A DNA stretch of 64,000 nucleotides from positions 1 through 64,000 of the forward strand of contig JAFXDE010000005.1 in NCBI GenBank assembly GCA_017516315.1, in the 5' to 3' direction. The translations under genes and the position numbers were made by a program. Shown piece by piece: positions 52,778 to 61,360 of this stretch. Origin of the DNA: Clostridia bacterium. GTDB taxonomy: Bacteria > Bacillota > Clostridia > Oscillospirales > Acutalibacteraceae. Below the pieces are notes generated by a model. It saw only the letters and a program-made list of their open reading frames with translations, had not been told where the DNA came from and made no database searches. Numbering within the stretch: the first letter of the stretch is position 1; the number at the start of each line of letters is the position of its first letter.

Positions 52778-53884
52778 TTATTTTTTGTATTTTTCCTTGT
52801 ATTTCATAACGATTCCGTTCATTTTGTCCATCTTAGCTTCCATATCTTCCACGAGTCTGAACTGATTTTTTGCTCTTACGATGTTATGCTCGGGATAGGT
52901 AGTTCTGAAATAAACATCACCGTCAAGATAGTCGGTAAGGAAACGCATACCGCATTCAAAGGTCATCAGTTTAGCACCGAAGGCAAGATTATCTATTTCT
53001 ACATCGGTGAGACTGTCTGCTGTTTCGCTGAGATAACCGTCTGCATAAGCCTCGAATAATTCAAGGTCAATACCTATCTTTGAAAGGTCGGATTCATCTT
53101 CTGCACCTGTGTTTGCGCCTGAACGGATGCTGTCGCCGAAATCGTAAAGAGAAAGTCCGGGCATAATGGTATCAAGGTCTATTACACAGATGCTTTCATC
53201 GGAAGCTGTATCGAAAAGAACATTATTAAGCTTGGTGTCATTATGAGTAACTCTTAAGGGTAAAACTCCCTCTGCGATAAGATCTGTAAGCTTATGGGTG
53301 TCAGCTTCTCGTTCTGTTACGAAGTCTATTTCCTTCTGAACCTCGGCTCTTCTTCCCTTTACATCCTTTTCTGCTGCCTTAAGGAAGTTTTCGTATCGGG
53401 AAGGAGTGAAATGGAACTTCTCGATGGTTTCGTGGAGTGTTTCGGCAGGATAATCAGCTAAAAGCTTCATAAATCTTCCGAAGGATTTACCTGCACTTCT
53501 GAAGGTTTCAGAGTTCTTAGGCTTGTTATAGGTAAGTGCATTGTCTACATAAATGTACATACGCCAGGCACCGCCGTTTTCGTCTCTGTAAAAATATGTG
53601 CCTTCCTGACAGGGGAGGAAGTTGAGCGTTTCTCTTTTGTAATCTCCGCCTGCAGATTTGATCTTTTCAGAAAGGTGTTTTGTAACACCTACGATATTTT
53701 CCATTAACTGAGCGGGATTTTTGAATACGAATGTATTGATTTTCTGGAGTATGTATTTTTCGCTTTTATCTGTTTCAATAAGGTAGGTGGCGTTAATAAG
53801 GCCGGCAGTAATCTGATTTACGCTTGCGATATTTCCTCCTCTTGCGAAGGCTTCGAAAGCTGATTGAATTTCTTTGGTTAACAT
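52778..53884 (-). CDS. aminoglycoside-phosphotransferase-fold kinase (N-acetylhexosamine 1-kinase-like)
   Basis: The 368-residue kinase has the APH fold with catalytic Brenner loop HNDTKLNNVLFD (Asp216, Asn221 region) and metal-binding IDLDTIMPG (Asp236/Asp238), followed by YDFGDSIRSGA. The combination GLINATYLIET near the start and the DLDT...DFGD pattern resembles NahK, which phosphorylates GlcNAc/GalNAc at C1 in lacto-N-biose use; with a fucosidase gene next to it this is attractive but unproven. ATG at 53884 is favoured over the 53947 start by GGAAGG upstream. Confidence 0.8.
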   Translation of the reverse strand: MLTKEIQSAFEAFARGGNIASVNQITAGLINATYLIETDKSEKYILQKINTFVFKNPAQLMENIVGVTKHLSEKIKSAGGDYKRETLNFLPCQEGTYFYRDENGGAWRMYIYVDNALTYNKPKNSETFRSAGKSFGRFMKLLADYPAETLHETIEKFHFTPSRYENFLKAAEKDVKGRRAEVQKEIDFVTEREADTHKLTDLIAEGVLPLRVTHNDTKLNNVLFDTASDESICVIDLDTIMPGLSLYDFGDSIRSGANTGAEDESDLSKIGIDLELFEAYADGYLSETADSLTDVEIDNLAFGAKLMTFECGMRFLTDYLDGDVYFRTTYPEHNIVRAKNQFRLVEDMEAKMDKMNGIVMKYKEKYKK

Positions 53885-53918
53885 TTTAAGCATCCTTCCA
53901 TTTCTTGTTATTGTTTTT

Positions 53919-53947
53919 ATTATATAATATAAAAATAATAAAAGCAA
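53919..53947 (-). promoter_or_regulatory. promoter of the kinase-fucosidase-phosphoesterase unit
   Basis: On the minus strand: TTGCTT (53947-53942), 17-base spacer, TATAAT (53924-53919). It lies back to back with the rightward promoter that starts at 53952. Confidence 0.7.
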
Positions 53948-53951
53948 GTAA

Positions 53952-53980
53952 TTTACAAAACTGAAATTGTGTGTTATAAT
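53952..53980 (+). promoter_or_regulatory. promoter of the secreted metallophosphoesterase gene
   Basis: TTTACA (53952-53957), 17-base spacer, TATAAT (53975-53980). It diverges from the kinase-unit promoter. Confidence 0.75.
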
Positions 53981-54013
53981 TTTAATATTCTAAAAGGAAA
54001 GAAGGAAGAAAAT

Positions 54014-54934
54014 ATGGAAATTTCAACCGTTATTATCTATCTCAAAGATTTATTTATCACCATTATGACGCTTCTTATGATGCTTTCACCGGCCTTTCCT
54101 GCTCAGGGAGTTCCCTACACGGCAGAAAACCCCGATGAGCTTATCACGAGCTTTGCAGTAGTATCTGACATTCATGTAGAAACCAATAACCCCGAAGCTT
54201 ATGCAAATCTTAAGAATGTTCTCGAAGGCATCAAGGCAGGCGAGAATCTTGATTCTGTAGTTTATACGGGCGATAATGTTATGAACGGTCAGATTTTGGA
54301 AAGTCTCTTCTTCTACACTGCCGTTAAAGCCGTAAATCCTGCTGAGAATAATTTCGTTGTAGCTGGTAACCACGATTACGGAAACGGTGCAGGAGATTAC
54401 GAAACACTCCGTAAAAACTATCTGGCAAATAATCTTCTTTATCTCGGCGAAAAAATCGAAAATGACTATTACTACAGAGTGGTAAACGGTGTTTATATGA
54501 TTTGCCTCGTTTCCGAAAAGCCCTCTACCGATGATTTTACTATGACCGGAGCACAGCTCGAATGGCTTGAGGGAGTTCTTGAGGAAGCAAAGGCAGCTAA
54601 CGCACCCATTTTCGTTTTCAACCATTATCCTCTCCGTTATCTCGATAATGACGGCACAGAGTACAGCGAGGTTGATAAGGCAGAGCTCGGCGCACTTCTT
54701 ACAGAGTACGGCACAGAGCTTTTCATCCACGGTCACATTCACGATGATATAGATGCAAATAACTTCTATAAATCCTACGGTGTAGACTGTATAAATCTTT
54801 GCCGTGTAACCGAAATCACTGAATATGAAGCAGGCGACGGTATCGTAGTAGAGGTTTACGAGGACGAAGTCGTAGTAAGAGTCAGAGATTTCATCAAGGG
54901 CGAATGGGTTGACGGACTCAGATATACATATTGA
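54014..54934 (+). CDS. secreted or anchored metallophosphoesterase
   Basis: The 306-residue protein starts with a hydrophobic segment (about 12-30, LFITIMTLLMMLSPAFPAQ) that looks like a signal peptide. The phosphoesterase core has VVSDIHVE (Asp, His), YTGDNVM (Asp, Asn), VAGNHDYG, FNHYPL and FIHGHIHDD. The substrate is unknown. GAAGGAAG before 54014 selects this start over an upstream GTG at 53969. It is monocistronic between its own promoter and terminator. Confidence 0.87.
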   Translation: MEISTVIIYLKDLFITIMTLLMMLSPAFPAQGVPYTAENPDELITSFAVVSDIHVETNNPEAYANLKNVLEGIKAGENLDSVVYTGDNVMNGQILESLFFYTAVKAVNPAENNFVVAGNHDYGNGAGDYETLRKNYLANNLLYLGEKIENDYYYRVVNGVYMICLVSEKPSTDDFTMTGAQLEWLEGVLEEAKAANAPIFVFNHYPLRYLDNDGTEYSEVDKAELGALLTEYGTELFIHGHIHDDIDANNFYKSYGVDCINLCRVTEITEYEAGDGIVVEVYEDEVVVRVRDFIKGEWVDGLRYTY

Positions 54935-54947
54935 TTGTACGGTATTT

Positions 54948-54977
54948 CAGCACTCCCTCGGGAGTGCTGTTATTTTT
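54948..54977 (+). terminator. intrinsic terminator after the metallophosphoesterase
   Basis: CAGCACTCC (54948-54956) pairs with GGAGTGCTG (54961-54969), followed by Ts. Confidence 0.88.
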
Positions 54978-55035
54978 TTATTTTTGTTCAGAATTATACA
55001 AATTTAAATTATTTGTATCAAAAAGACTCAATCGA

Positions 55036-55064
55036 TTGACAAAGGTGTGCTTTCGTGTTAGACT
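55036..55064 (+). promoter_or_regulatory. promoter of the E2-like acyltransferase gene
   Basis: TTGACA (55036-55041), 17-base spacer, TAGACT (55059-55064), 51 bases before the ATG. Confidence 0.7.
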
Positions 55065-55115
55065 GATTTATAATTATTTTATTTAGGAAAATATGAAGTA
55101 CGGACGGTAAAAACA

Positions 55116-56057
55116 ATGAATAAGTTTCAAAGATTTAAAAACTATATGACTCACGGTCCCGAAGAATGTGATACGATAGAGTATTTCAATCTTAAAGCTA
55201 AAATTTCCGGTAATGTTCTTACTAATGCTCAGGATATGCCTACACCGGGTTATTCCTATGATGCGGATGTAACGAAGTTCTGGGAAGAATTCCGTAAGCT
55301 TAAGGCAGAGTGTGATTATAATCTTACCTTCAATGACCTTTTGATGCGTGCTTTGGTCGAAGGACTTAAGGCGTCTCCGAGACTTAACTCTTACATCGAA
55401 TATAACCGTTTCAGTACTACGGGCAGGCTTATTATCAAAAAGCATGTAGATATAGCAGTACCCGTTATTCTTAATACCGGTGAGACCTTCCCCGTAAAGG
55501 TTGCTTCCTGCGAGGAAAAGAGTCTTAAGGAGATTTCGCAGCGTACCGCTGAGCTTACGAAGCTTATGCAGACGAGCGATGTAGACCGTGTACTTTTTGA
55601 CCTTCTTACGAGAAGAACCTTCGGCTTCCTTCTCCAGGGTAAATTCCTTACCACCTTTGCCCAGACCTTCAGAGGCTTTGTCGGTAAGGGTAAGGTAGCC
55701 TCCGTAAAGGGTATTGGCAAGCATGCTCCCAGAGGCAAGGGCTGTCTCAGACCTGATGATCTCGATGAGGGTACAGTTTGCCTTACTAATCTCGGTGCCG
55801 TAAATCAGACACTTAACGGAAGAGTTACCAATGCACCTCTTCTTTATCCTCAGGTATTCCTTATGGCTGTCGGTGTGGCAAGAGATGAAAATTATGTTTT
55901 CAGAAATGAAAAGGGCGAAATAGATATGGGAACCAAAAAGACGCTTCCCATCACTCTTACCTTTGACCACAGAATCGGCGGCTTCGGCGATGTTCTTCCC
56001 TTTATTAAAAAGCTCGAAGAAATTTTTGCCAATCCCGAGGTTATCAGAGAGTGGTAA
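55116..56057 (+). CDS. stand-alone 2-oxoacid dehydrogenase acyltransferase (E2)-like protein
   Basis: The 313-residue protein resembles the catalytic domain of E2 subunits (trimeric acyltransferase core) without lipoyl or E1/E3-binding domains. The fold landmarks KKHVDIAVPV and PITLTFDHRIGGFGD are visible. The active-site motif HRxxDG is HRIGGF: His285 is present, but the Asp slot is Gly289 and the Gly slot Phe290. No E1 or E3 genes are near. It may act on another acyl carrier or be non-catalytic. A promoter precedes it, and the ribosome site is weak. Confidence 0.7.
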   Translation: MNKFQRFKNYMTHGPEECDTIEYFNLKAKISGNVLTNAQDMPTPGYSYDADVTKFWEEFRKLKAECDYNLTFNDLLMRALVEGLKASPRLNSYIEYNRFSTTGRLIIKKHVDIAVPVILNTGETFPVKVASCEEKSLKEISQRTAELTKLMQTSDVDRVLFDLLTRRTFGFLLQGKFLTTFAQTFRGFVGKGKVASVKGIGKHAPRGKGCLRPDDLDEGTVCLTNLGAVNQTLNGRVTNAPLLYPQVFLMAVGVARDENYVFRNEKGEIDMGTKKTLPITLTFDHRIGGFGDVLPFIKKLEEIFANPEVIREW

Positions 56058-56156
56058 AAAGCTGTCAGGGCTGTTACTGTTTGTAACGGCCTTTTCTTTT
56101 TTTGTTGAATTATTATATATCATAATGATAACAGTAAATAATGAAAGGGTGTTTTT

Positions 56157-57134
56157 ATGGAGAAATTCCGATGGTGCTTTATAGGTGCGGGCAGTCTCGC
56201 GAATACCGTTGCTTCACAGCTTAATAAAAGCAAAAGACATAAGATAGTTTCAGTCTATACGCGAAATTACGAAAAAGGAAAAGCTTTCGCTGAAAAGCAC
56301 GGAGGTACTGCTTATGACACTCCCGAAAAGGCTATTACTGCACAAGGGGTGGAAGGAGTTTACATAGTAACACCTCATAATGCCCATTTCCGTTATGCTG
56401 AGCTGTCGCTGAATCTCGGTAAGCCCGTTTTCTGCGAAAAGGCTTTTACCGTTACGGCAGAGGAGACGGAGAAGCTGATTACTCTTGCCCATGAAAAGAA
56501 GCTTTATCTATGCGAGGCTATGTGGACCTGGTTTTCACCGTCAGCAAATATGACAAAGAAATGGATAGACGAAGGGAAGATAGGACGGATAAGCTCTGCT
56601 TATTTCCGTTACCACAGCAGAACAGTAGGCTATAAAGGCAGACATACGGACCCGAGAAGGGCAGGGGGCGCACTTTTAGACATAACTATCTATCCTGTAA
56701 CCTATGCGTACCGTCTTTGGGGCAAGCCTGATAAAATCGAAGCCAAGGCAAATATCAGCGGAGGAATTGATTTAAGCGAGGATATAACCTTTACCTACTC
56801 TGACTCCTTTAAGGTGAATATCAGCGCCTCCATAAATGACAGCAGGGGTCTCGAGGAAATGTCAATCAAGGGAGAAAAAGGCGAAATCAAAGCTCCGTTT
56901 TTCCACGCTATGAACGGAATAACCCTTAAAAAAGGACTCTTCCGCAAGGAACGCTTCAAGGGTGACGGGCCGAAGATAAATTCCTATCTTGACGAATTCG
57001 ATGCGGTAGCCGCGGATATCCGTTCCGGAAAAACCGAAAGCGATATGGTGCCTCTTAAGGCAACGCTTGAGGTAATGGAAATTTTAGACGAAATAAGAGA
57101 TATAATAGGTCTGTCTTACGATAATCTTGAATGA
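56157..57134 (+). CDS. Gfo/Idh/MocA family oxidoreductase
   Basis: The 325-residue NAD(P)-dependent oxidoreductase starts with a Rossmann strand (CFIGAGSLANTVAS). Typical family pieces are YIVTPHNAHF and the catalytic Lys segment VFCEKAFTVT, close to the usual EKP. It shows the general sugar or inositol dehydrogenase fold with a beta-sheet C-terminal domain. The substrate cannot be told. GAAAGGGTG precedes the ATG. The GH4 glycosidase follows 79 bases later, under its own promoter. Confidence 0.88.
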   Translation: MEKFRWCFIGAGSLANTVASQLNKSKRHKIVSVYTRNYEKGKAFAEKHGGTAYDTPEKAITAQGVEGVYIVTPHNAHFRYAELSLNLGKPVFCEKAFTVTAEETEKLITLAHEKKLYLCEAMWTWFSPSANMTKKWIDEGKIGRISSAYFRYHSRTVGYKGRHTDPRRAGGALLDITIYPVTYAYRLWGKPDKIEAKANISGGIDLSEDITFTYSDSFKVNISASINDSRGLEEMSIKGEKGEIKAPFFHAMNGITLKKGLFRKERFKGDGPKINSYLDEFDAVAADIRSGKTESDMVPLKATLEVMEILDEIRDIIGLSYDNLE

Positions 57135-57152
57135 AAAATGCCTCATTTTCTA

Positions 57153-57180
57153 TTGAAAAGAAAAACTTTTCTGTTATAAT
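57153..57180 (+). promoter_or_regulatory. promoter of the GH4 gene
   Basis: TTGAAA (57153-57158), 16-base spacer, TATAAT (57175-57180), 33 bases before the ATG. Confidence 0.75.
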
Positions 57181-57213
57181 AAAAGCAAAGAAATCTGAAA
57201 GGAAGAAAACATT

Positions 57214-58533
57214 ATGAAAATTACATTTATGGGTGCAGGCAGTACGGTATTTGCGAGAAATGTTATCGGCGACTGTATGTGTACCGAGGCTCTCCGTGAC
57301 AGCGTATTCGCACTTTACGATATTGACGGTGAGAGACTCGAGGAAAGCCGCGTAATTCTCGAGGCTATGAGAAAGGCAAAGGGCGGCTACGGTAAAATCG
57401 AATGTTATGTAGGTGTGGAAAACCGTAAGGATGCTCTCCGCGGTGCAAGCTTCGTAGTCAATGCTATCCAGGTAGGTCTCTATGACCCCTGTACCATTAT
57501 CGACTTCGAGGTGCCTAAAAAGTACGGCTTGCGTCAGACTATAGCTGACACTCTCGGTATCGGCGGTATTATGAGAACGCTCCGTACCATTCCCGTGCTT
57601 AAGGATTTCGCCGACGATATGGCTGAGGTATGTCCCGATGCACTTTTCCTTAACTATGTCAATCCTATGGCTATGCTTACGGGCTATATGCTTCGTTACA
57701 CTCCTATCAAGACTGTAGGTCTTTGCCACAGTGTTCAGTGCTGCTCCGATGGACTTCTTAAAAAGCTCGGTATGGAGGATAAGCTTGAGGGCAGAAAAGA
57801 GCTTATCGCAGGTATTAACCACATGGGATGGCTTCTCGACATCAGAGATAAAAACGGTACAGACCTTTATCCGGAAATCAAATCCAGAGTCGATGCCTAT
57901 ATGGCGAAGCCGGATGCAGACGATAAGGTAAGAATGGATTACATTAAAAATTTCGGCTACTATTGCACAGAGTCAAGTGAGCATAATGCTGAGTATAATA
58001 TGTTCTACATAAAATCTAAATATCCCGAGCTTATCGAAAGATATAATATTCCTCTCGACGAATATCCCCGCCGCTGTGTAAGTCAGATAGAGAAGTGGAA
58101 AAAGGATTATGCCGAAATGCTCGAAAAGGGTGTAAGGGACCACGAACGCTCTAACGAATATGCTTCGAGAATTATGGAGGCAATGGTAACCGGCAATCCT
58201 TATGAAATCGGCGGTAATGTGCTTAATACGGGACATCTTATTACCAATCTTCCCGAAAACGCCTGCGTAGAGGTGCCTTGTCTCGTAGACGGCTACGGTA
58301 TACATCCCTGTCATGTAGGCGCTCTTCCCGTACAGTGTGCCGCTATGAATATGACAAACATCAATGTACAGCTTCTTACTATCGAGGCTGCCGTAACGGG
58401 TAAAAAGGAGCATATCTATCAGGCAGCTATGCTTGATCCTCACACAGGCAGTGAGCTTGACATCGATACGATTAAAAAGATGGTTGACGAGCTTCTTGAG
58501 GCTCATAAGGGTTGGGTTCCCGAATTTAAATAA
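57214..58533 (+). CDS. glycoside hydrolase family 4 (alpha-galactosidase/alpha-glucosidase type)
   Basis: The 439-residue enzyme uses NAD and a divalent metal in the unusual GH4 redox mechanism. Landmarks are FMGAGSTVFARN (NAD fold), FLNYVNPMAM (Asn150 region), the metal Cys171 in GLCHSVQ (CHS, as in alpha-galactosidase-type members), and GINHMGW with His203. Cytoplasmic: no signal peptide. The CHS motif is associated with alpha-galactosidases (MelA group). A Gfo/Idh oxidoreductase gene follows 28 bases later, suggesting combined work on an unusual sugar. Confidence 0.9.
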   Translation: MKITFMGAGSTVFARNVIGDCMCTEALRDSVFALYDIDGERLEESRVILEAMRKAKGGYGKIECYVGVENRKDALRGASFVVNAIQVGLYDPCTIIDFEVPKKYGLRQTIADTLGIGGIMRTLRTIPVLKDFADDMAEVCPDALFLNYVNPMAMLTGYMLRYTPIKTVGLCHSVQCCSDGLLKKLGMEDKLEGRKELIAGINHMGWLLDIRDKNGTDLYPEIKSRVDAYMAKPDADDKVRMDYIKNFGYYCTESSEHNAEYNMFYIKSKYPELIERYNIPLDEYPRRCVSQIEKWKKDYAEMLEKGVRDHERSNEYASRIMEAMVTGNPYEIGGNVLNTGHLITNLPENACVEVPCLVDGYGIHPCHVGALPVQCAAMNMTNINVQLLTIEAAVTGKKEHIYQAAMLDPHTGSELDIDTIKKMVDELLEAHKGWVPEFK

Positions 58534-58561
58534 TACTTTTTTCGTGAAAGGATGAGATGAA

Positions 58562-59338
58562 ATGAAAACGGTATCTGTAATAGGTCTCGGTAACCGCGGC
58601 ACGGAGTATATGGGTTTCATAAAAGGCTTTCACTCTAAAAAGGCCAAAATAGTCGCTCTTTGTGACATCAGTCAGCAGGCGCTCGACGACATTTCGCCTC
58701 AGTATAAAATTCCGAAGGAGAGGCAGTTTAATTCTACGGACAGCTTCTTTGCCGAGGGCGTTCTTTCCGATGCTCTTATAATCACCACCCAGGATGCGAG
58801 TCATTACGAAATAACCAAAGCTGCCATCGAGACAGGCTACAAGTATATTCTTCTCGAAAAGCCTGTAAGCGGCGTAAAGGATGAATACAGAATTCTCCGC
58901 GATATGGCGGAGGCGAACGGCGTAATTCTTATTATCTGCCATGTATTGCGCTATTCAAACTATTACAGTAAGATTAAGGAAATTATCGAAAGCGGCAAAA
59001 TAGGCGATATAGTATCCGTTAATCATACGGAAAATGTCGGTTATTTCCATTTCGCTCACAGCTTTGTAAGAGGTAACTGGAGAGATGAATTTACCTCCAC
59101 ACCCTCTATTCTTGCTAAATGCTGTCACGATATCGACCTTATTGCCTGGTTTATCGACTCTCCCTGCGTGTCTGTAAGCTCCGTAGGAGGTTTGAAATAT
59201 TTCTGCAAGGAAAATGCACCTGAGGGTGCTGCGGAAAGATGTCTCGGCGGCTGTAAGGCTAAAAAGAACTGTCCTTACGATGCAGAAGCCTTCTACATAA
59301 CCGATCCCTTTTATAAGGCAAATTCATCAAATATATGA
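58562..59338 (+). pseudogene. Gfo/Idh/MocA oxidoreductase, N-terminal part (frameshifted gene)
   Basis: This 258-residue ORF holds the NAD-binding domain (VIGLGNRGTEYM), the catalytic-Lys motif LLEKPVSG, and the first part of the C-terminal domain to a cysteine-rich stretch (CLGGCKAKKNCPYDAEAFY). In this subfamily the chain normally continues without a break into the region encoded by the next ORF, in another frame. Reading changes near 59312-59320: one extra base there would join the frames (the alternate frame reads GKFIKYMKRTLTG). Its TGA overlaps the next ATG (ATGA at 59335-59338). A recent frameshift, a sequencing error or coupled translation could explain it. Confidence 0.8.
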
Positions 59339-59823
59339 AGCGCACCCTTACGGGCAAGGCAAAAAACAGCAGGCAGGACATAGTAGATGCACTTAAATAC
59401 GGTGACTACGGTAAATGTGTTTTCCTTAACGATAATAATGTCTGCGACCATCAGCTTGTTACTATGCAGTTTGAAAACGGCGCAAAGGCTGTTTTAAATC
59501 TTAACGGCTTTTCACAGAAAATGTTCCGCGAGTGCCACATCGTAGGCACCAAGGGTGAGCTTATCGGCTACGGCACGAAGCTTAAGATGAATATATTCGG
59601 CGGAAAGTCGGGTACCGTATGGACGGGAAGCCCTGCCGTAAGCGGTCATGTAGAGGGTGATATAAGACTCATCGCAGGCTTTATAAAAATTCTCTGCGGT
59701 GAAAGAAAAGATCTTAAGAATGTTACTACCATTGATGCTACGGTTATCAGTCACGATATAGCTGTTGCCGCAGAAATCTCTCGTAAAAACGGTGGAGAAA
59801 AGGTATTGCTTAAGGATATATAA
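59335..59823 (+). pseudogene. Gfo/Idh/MocA oxidoreductase, C-terminal part (frameshifted gene)
   Basis: This 162-residue ORF continues the preceding protein: YGDYGKCVFLNDNNVCDHQLVTMQFENGAK matches the conserved C-terminal-domain segment of the same oxidoreductase group, ending with the usual GVISHDIA-like tail (here VISHDIAVAAE). It has no Rossmann fold and cannot be active alone. No own ribosome site is visible, but the ATG overlaps the upstream stop codon. Together both parts make about 420 residues, the normal family length. Confidence 0.8.
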
Positions 59824-59828
59824 AACAT

Positions 59829-59858
59829 AAAACGGGCACTGCGAGGTGTCCGTTTTGT
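59829..59858 (+). terminator. terminator after the frameshifted oxidoreductase
   Basis: AAAACGGGCAC (59829-59839) pairs with GTGTCCGTTTT (59846-59856), one G-T pair, with Ts in and after the 3' arm. Confidence 0.75.
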
Positions 59859-59890
59859 GTTGCAGTTTATGTAAAATATCTGTCGGTAAA

Positions 59891-59926
59891 AATAAAAACT
59901 GCCTTGAAATCTCTTTCAAAACAGTT
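59891..59926 (-). terminator. terminator of tRNA-Leu
   Basis: On the minus strand, a hairpin ACTGTTTTGAAA/TTTCAAGGCAGT is followed by a U-rich run, directly downstream of the tRNA 3' end. Confidence 0.75.
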
Positions 59927-59927
59927 C

Positions 59928-60014
59928 TGGTGCAGACGATGGGACTTGAACCCACATGAAATTGCTTTCACTAGTACCTGAAACTAGCGCGTATGCCAAT
60001 TCCGCCACATCTGC
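59928..60014 (-). tRNA. tRNA-Leu(CAG)
   Basis: An 87-nt class II tRNA with encoded CCA. Acceptor stem GCAGATG/CGTCTGC (with a G-U pair), the anticodon stem CTAGT/ACTAG holding TTCAGGT (anticodon CAG), a long variable arm and T arm GTGGG/CCCAT-type with TTCAAGT. Long variable arm plus CAG identifies leucine (CUG codons). A promoter lies upstream. Confidence 0.95.
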
Positions 60015-60085
60015 ATAAAAGTGCTCTTAATTTTTATACGGCAAGAGCAGGCCGAAACGGAGCATACGCTTAACCCGTGAGTGTT

Positions 60086-60114
60086 ATTTTAACACACATC
60101 TTTTTTTTAGTCAA
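60086..60114 (-). promoter_or_regulatory. promoter of tRNA-Leu
   Basis: On the minus strand: TTGACT (60114-60109), 17-base spacer, TAAAAT (60091-60086). Confidence 0.8.
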
Positions 60115-60124
60115 TACTTTTCCG

Positions 60125-61192
60125 CTACTTATTATCGTCAATTACAGCATAAAAATTACTTTCCCAGGCAGGAATATAGGGGTGCTGTCTGAAATAAACA
60201 TTATACCTGCTGTCAAGCTCCTTGATTTTCTGAGGCAGTACATACATATCCTCGTTTCTGTGGTAGGCGCAGACATAAAGCTTCGGTAGATATTTCTTTA
60301 TTGTTTTCCTCGCACCGTCCAGCGCTTTAGCTTCGGCACCCTCGATGTCCATTTTAAGGAAGGTGACCGCATCCTTTACAGTGTTATCCACGCTGTCGAA
60401 GCTTACGGGGATACCGCTTTCAGCCGTTCTGGAGCTTCTTGCGCCTTTTTTTGCGAAGAAAAGAGTTTCCTTCTTATCCCAGGCACCGAGGTTGAAGCGC
60501 TCGATTCTGTCGAGCTGCTCTGTTTTTTTCGTCAGCTTACGGAAATTCTTTTCATCAGGCTCAAAGGCGTAAATTTTTTTATATTTTCCGTCTGTTGCCG
60601 AAAGAAATTCTCTGATAGTGTCGCCGTCGTAAGCCCCCAGGTCCACTATAACCTCATCGTCGCTAAGGTGAAGAATATCCTCGTAAAGTCTTTCCTTTTC
60701 ATACATAGAGCGAAAAAGATAATCTGTCTTGCCCGAAATTTTAAAATTTAAAATGTTTATAAAGTCACTTTTGCTTTTTTCGTCGCATAAGATATTATAT
60801 GCCTTGTCGAAATCTTCGTTATGCTCCTTAATGTAATCGGGGGTGAAAAGGCCCTTTCCTGCTACGGGTACCGTAGGGGCGTAGAACTCACACTCTCCGG
60901 ACATTTCCTTTATTCTCTGCAATGTAGGAGCATCGTGGACAGCGAAGGTCATAAGAGCGATAAATTCACCGTATCTTTCCTTGATTTCCGAATAGGTGAG
61001 TACCTTCTTGCCGCGGAAGGAGTGACCTCTTACGAAGCTGTCGCTGGCGAAAACATCCCTGTATTTTATTGAAAAGGAGTCGAGAACCTCGATTATCATA
61101 TCTGCACCGTTTCCCATACCGTATAAAACGATAGGCTTGTCGGCTTTTTTCAGTCTGTCCCACAGAGGAACATCATTAATTAATTCGGTCAT
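60125..61192 (-). CDS. FkbM-family methyltransferase domain protein
   Basis: The 355-residue protein has an N-terminal alpha/beta region (VLYGMGNGADMIIE, about 20-35, resembling a nucleotide- or sugar-binding Rossmann part) and a C-terminal FkbM-type SAM-dependent methyltransferase domain with EVIVDLGAYDGDTIREFL, KIYAFEPDEKN and VTFLKMDIEGAEAKAL. FkbM enzymes O-methylate polysaccharides or natural products; this two-part arrangement often occurs in glycan clusters, but none is near. AAAGGAGTGAT selects the ATG at 61192. The target is unknown. Confidence 0.85.
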   Translation of the reverse strand: MTELINDVPLWDRLKKADKPIVLYGMGNGADMIIEVLDSFSIKYRDVFASDSFVRGHSFRGKKVLTYSEIKERYGEFIALMTFAVHDAPTLQRIKEMSGECEFYAPTVPVAGKGLFTPDYIKEHNEDFDKAYNILCDEKSKSDFINILNFKISGKTDYLFRSMYEKERLYEDILHLSDDEVIVDLGAYDGDTIREFLSATDGKYKKIYAFEPDEKNFRKLTKKTEQLDRIERFNLGAWDKKETLFFAKKGARSSRTAESGIPVSFDSVDNTVKDAVTFLKMDIEGAEAKALDGARKTIKKYLPKLYVCAYHRNEDMYVLPQKIKELDSRYNVYFRQHPYIPAWESNFYAVIDDNK

Positions 61193-61220
61193 ATTATCAC
61201 TCCTTTTTTCGCTTCTACTG

Positions 61221-61249
61221 ATTTTAACACAAGATAATAATAAAAGCAA
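61221..61249 (-). promoter_or_regulatory. promoter of the FkbM gene
   Basis: On the minus strand: TTGCTT (61249-61244), 17-base spacer, TAAAAT (61226-61221). Confidence 0.65.
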
Positions 61250-61304
61250 TACGATAAAAAATTACCGGAATTTTTATTTTTTTACATCCTTTTTCATTTT
61301 CTAC

Positions 61305-61333
61305 TGTACAAAACTGATTTTATATGCTATACT
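61305..61333 (+). promoter_or_regulatory. promoter of the module-bearing lipoprotein
   Basis: TGTACA (61305-61310), 17-base spacer, TATACT (61328-61333), followed by AAAGGAGG just before the ATG. Confidence 0.6.
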
Positions 61334-61360
61334 TGGTTATACCTAAAGGAGGTTATAAGT

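Noticed and set aside
54086..54742. 218-codon minus-strand open frame
   Set aside because: Antisense of the metallophosphoesterase gene; Cys/Ile-rich composition is typical of shadow frames here.
55083..56123. 346-codon open frame on the minus strand
   Set aside because: It covers the E2-like gene exactly in antisense, has low-complexity composition and no ribosome site; the plus-strand frame has family motifs and a promoter.
57055..57822. 255-codon minus-strand open frame
   Set aside because: It spans the end of the Gfo/Idh gene and the start of the GH4 gene in antisense; both plus-strand genes have clear motifs.
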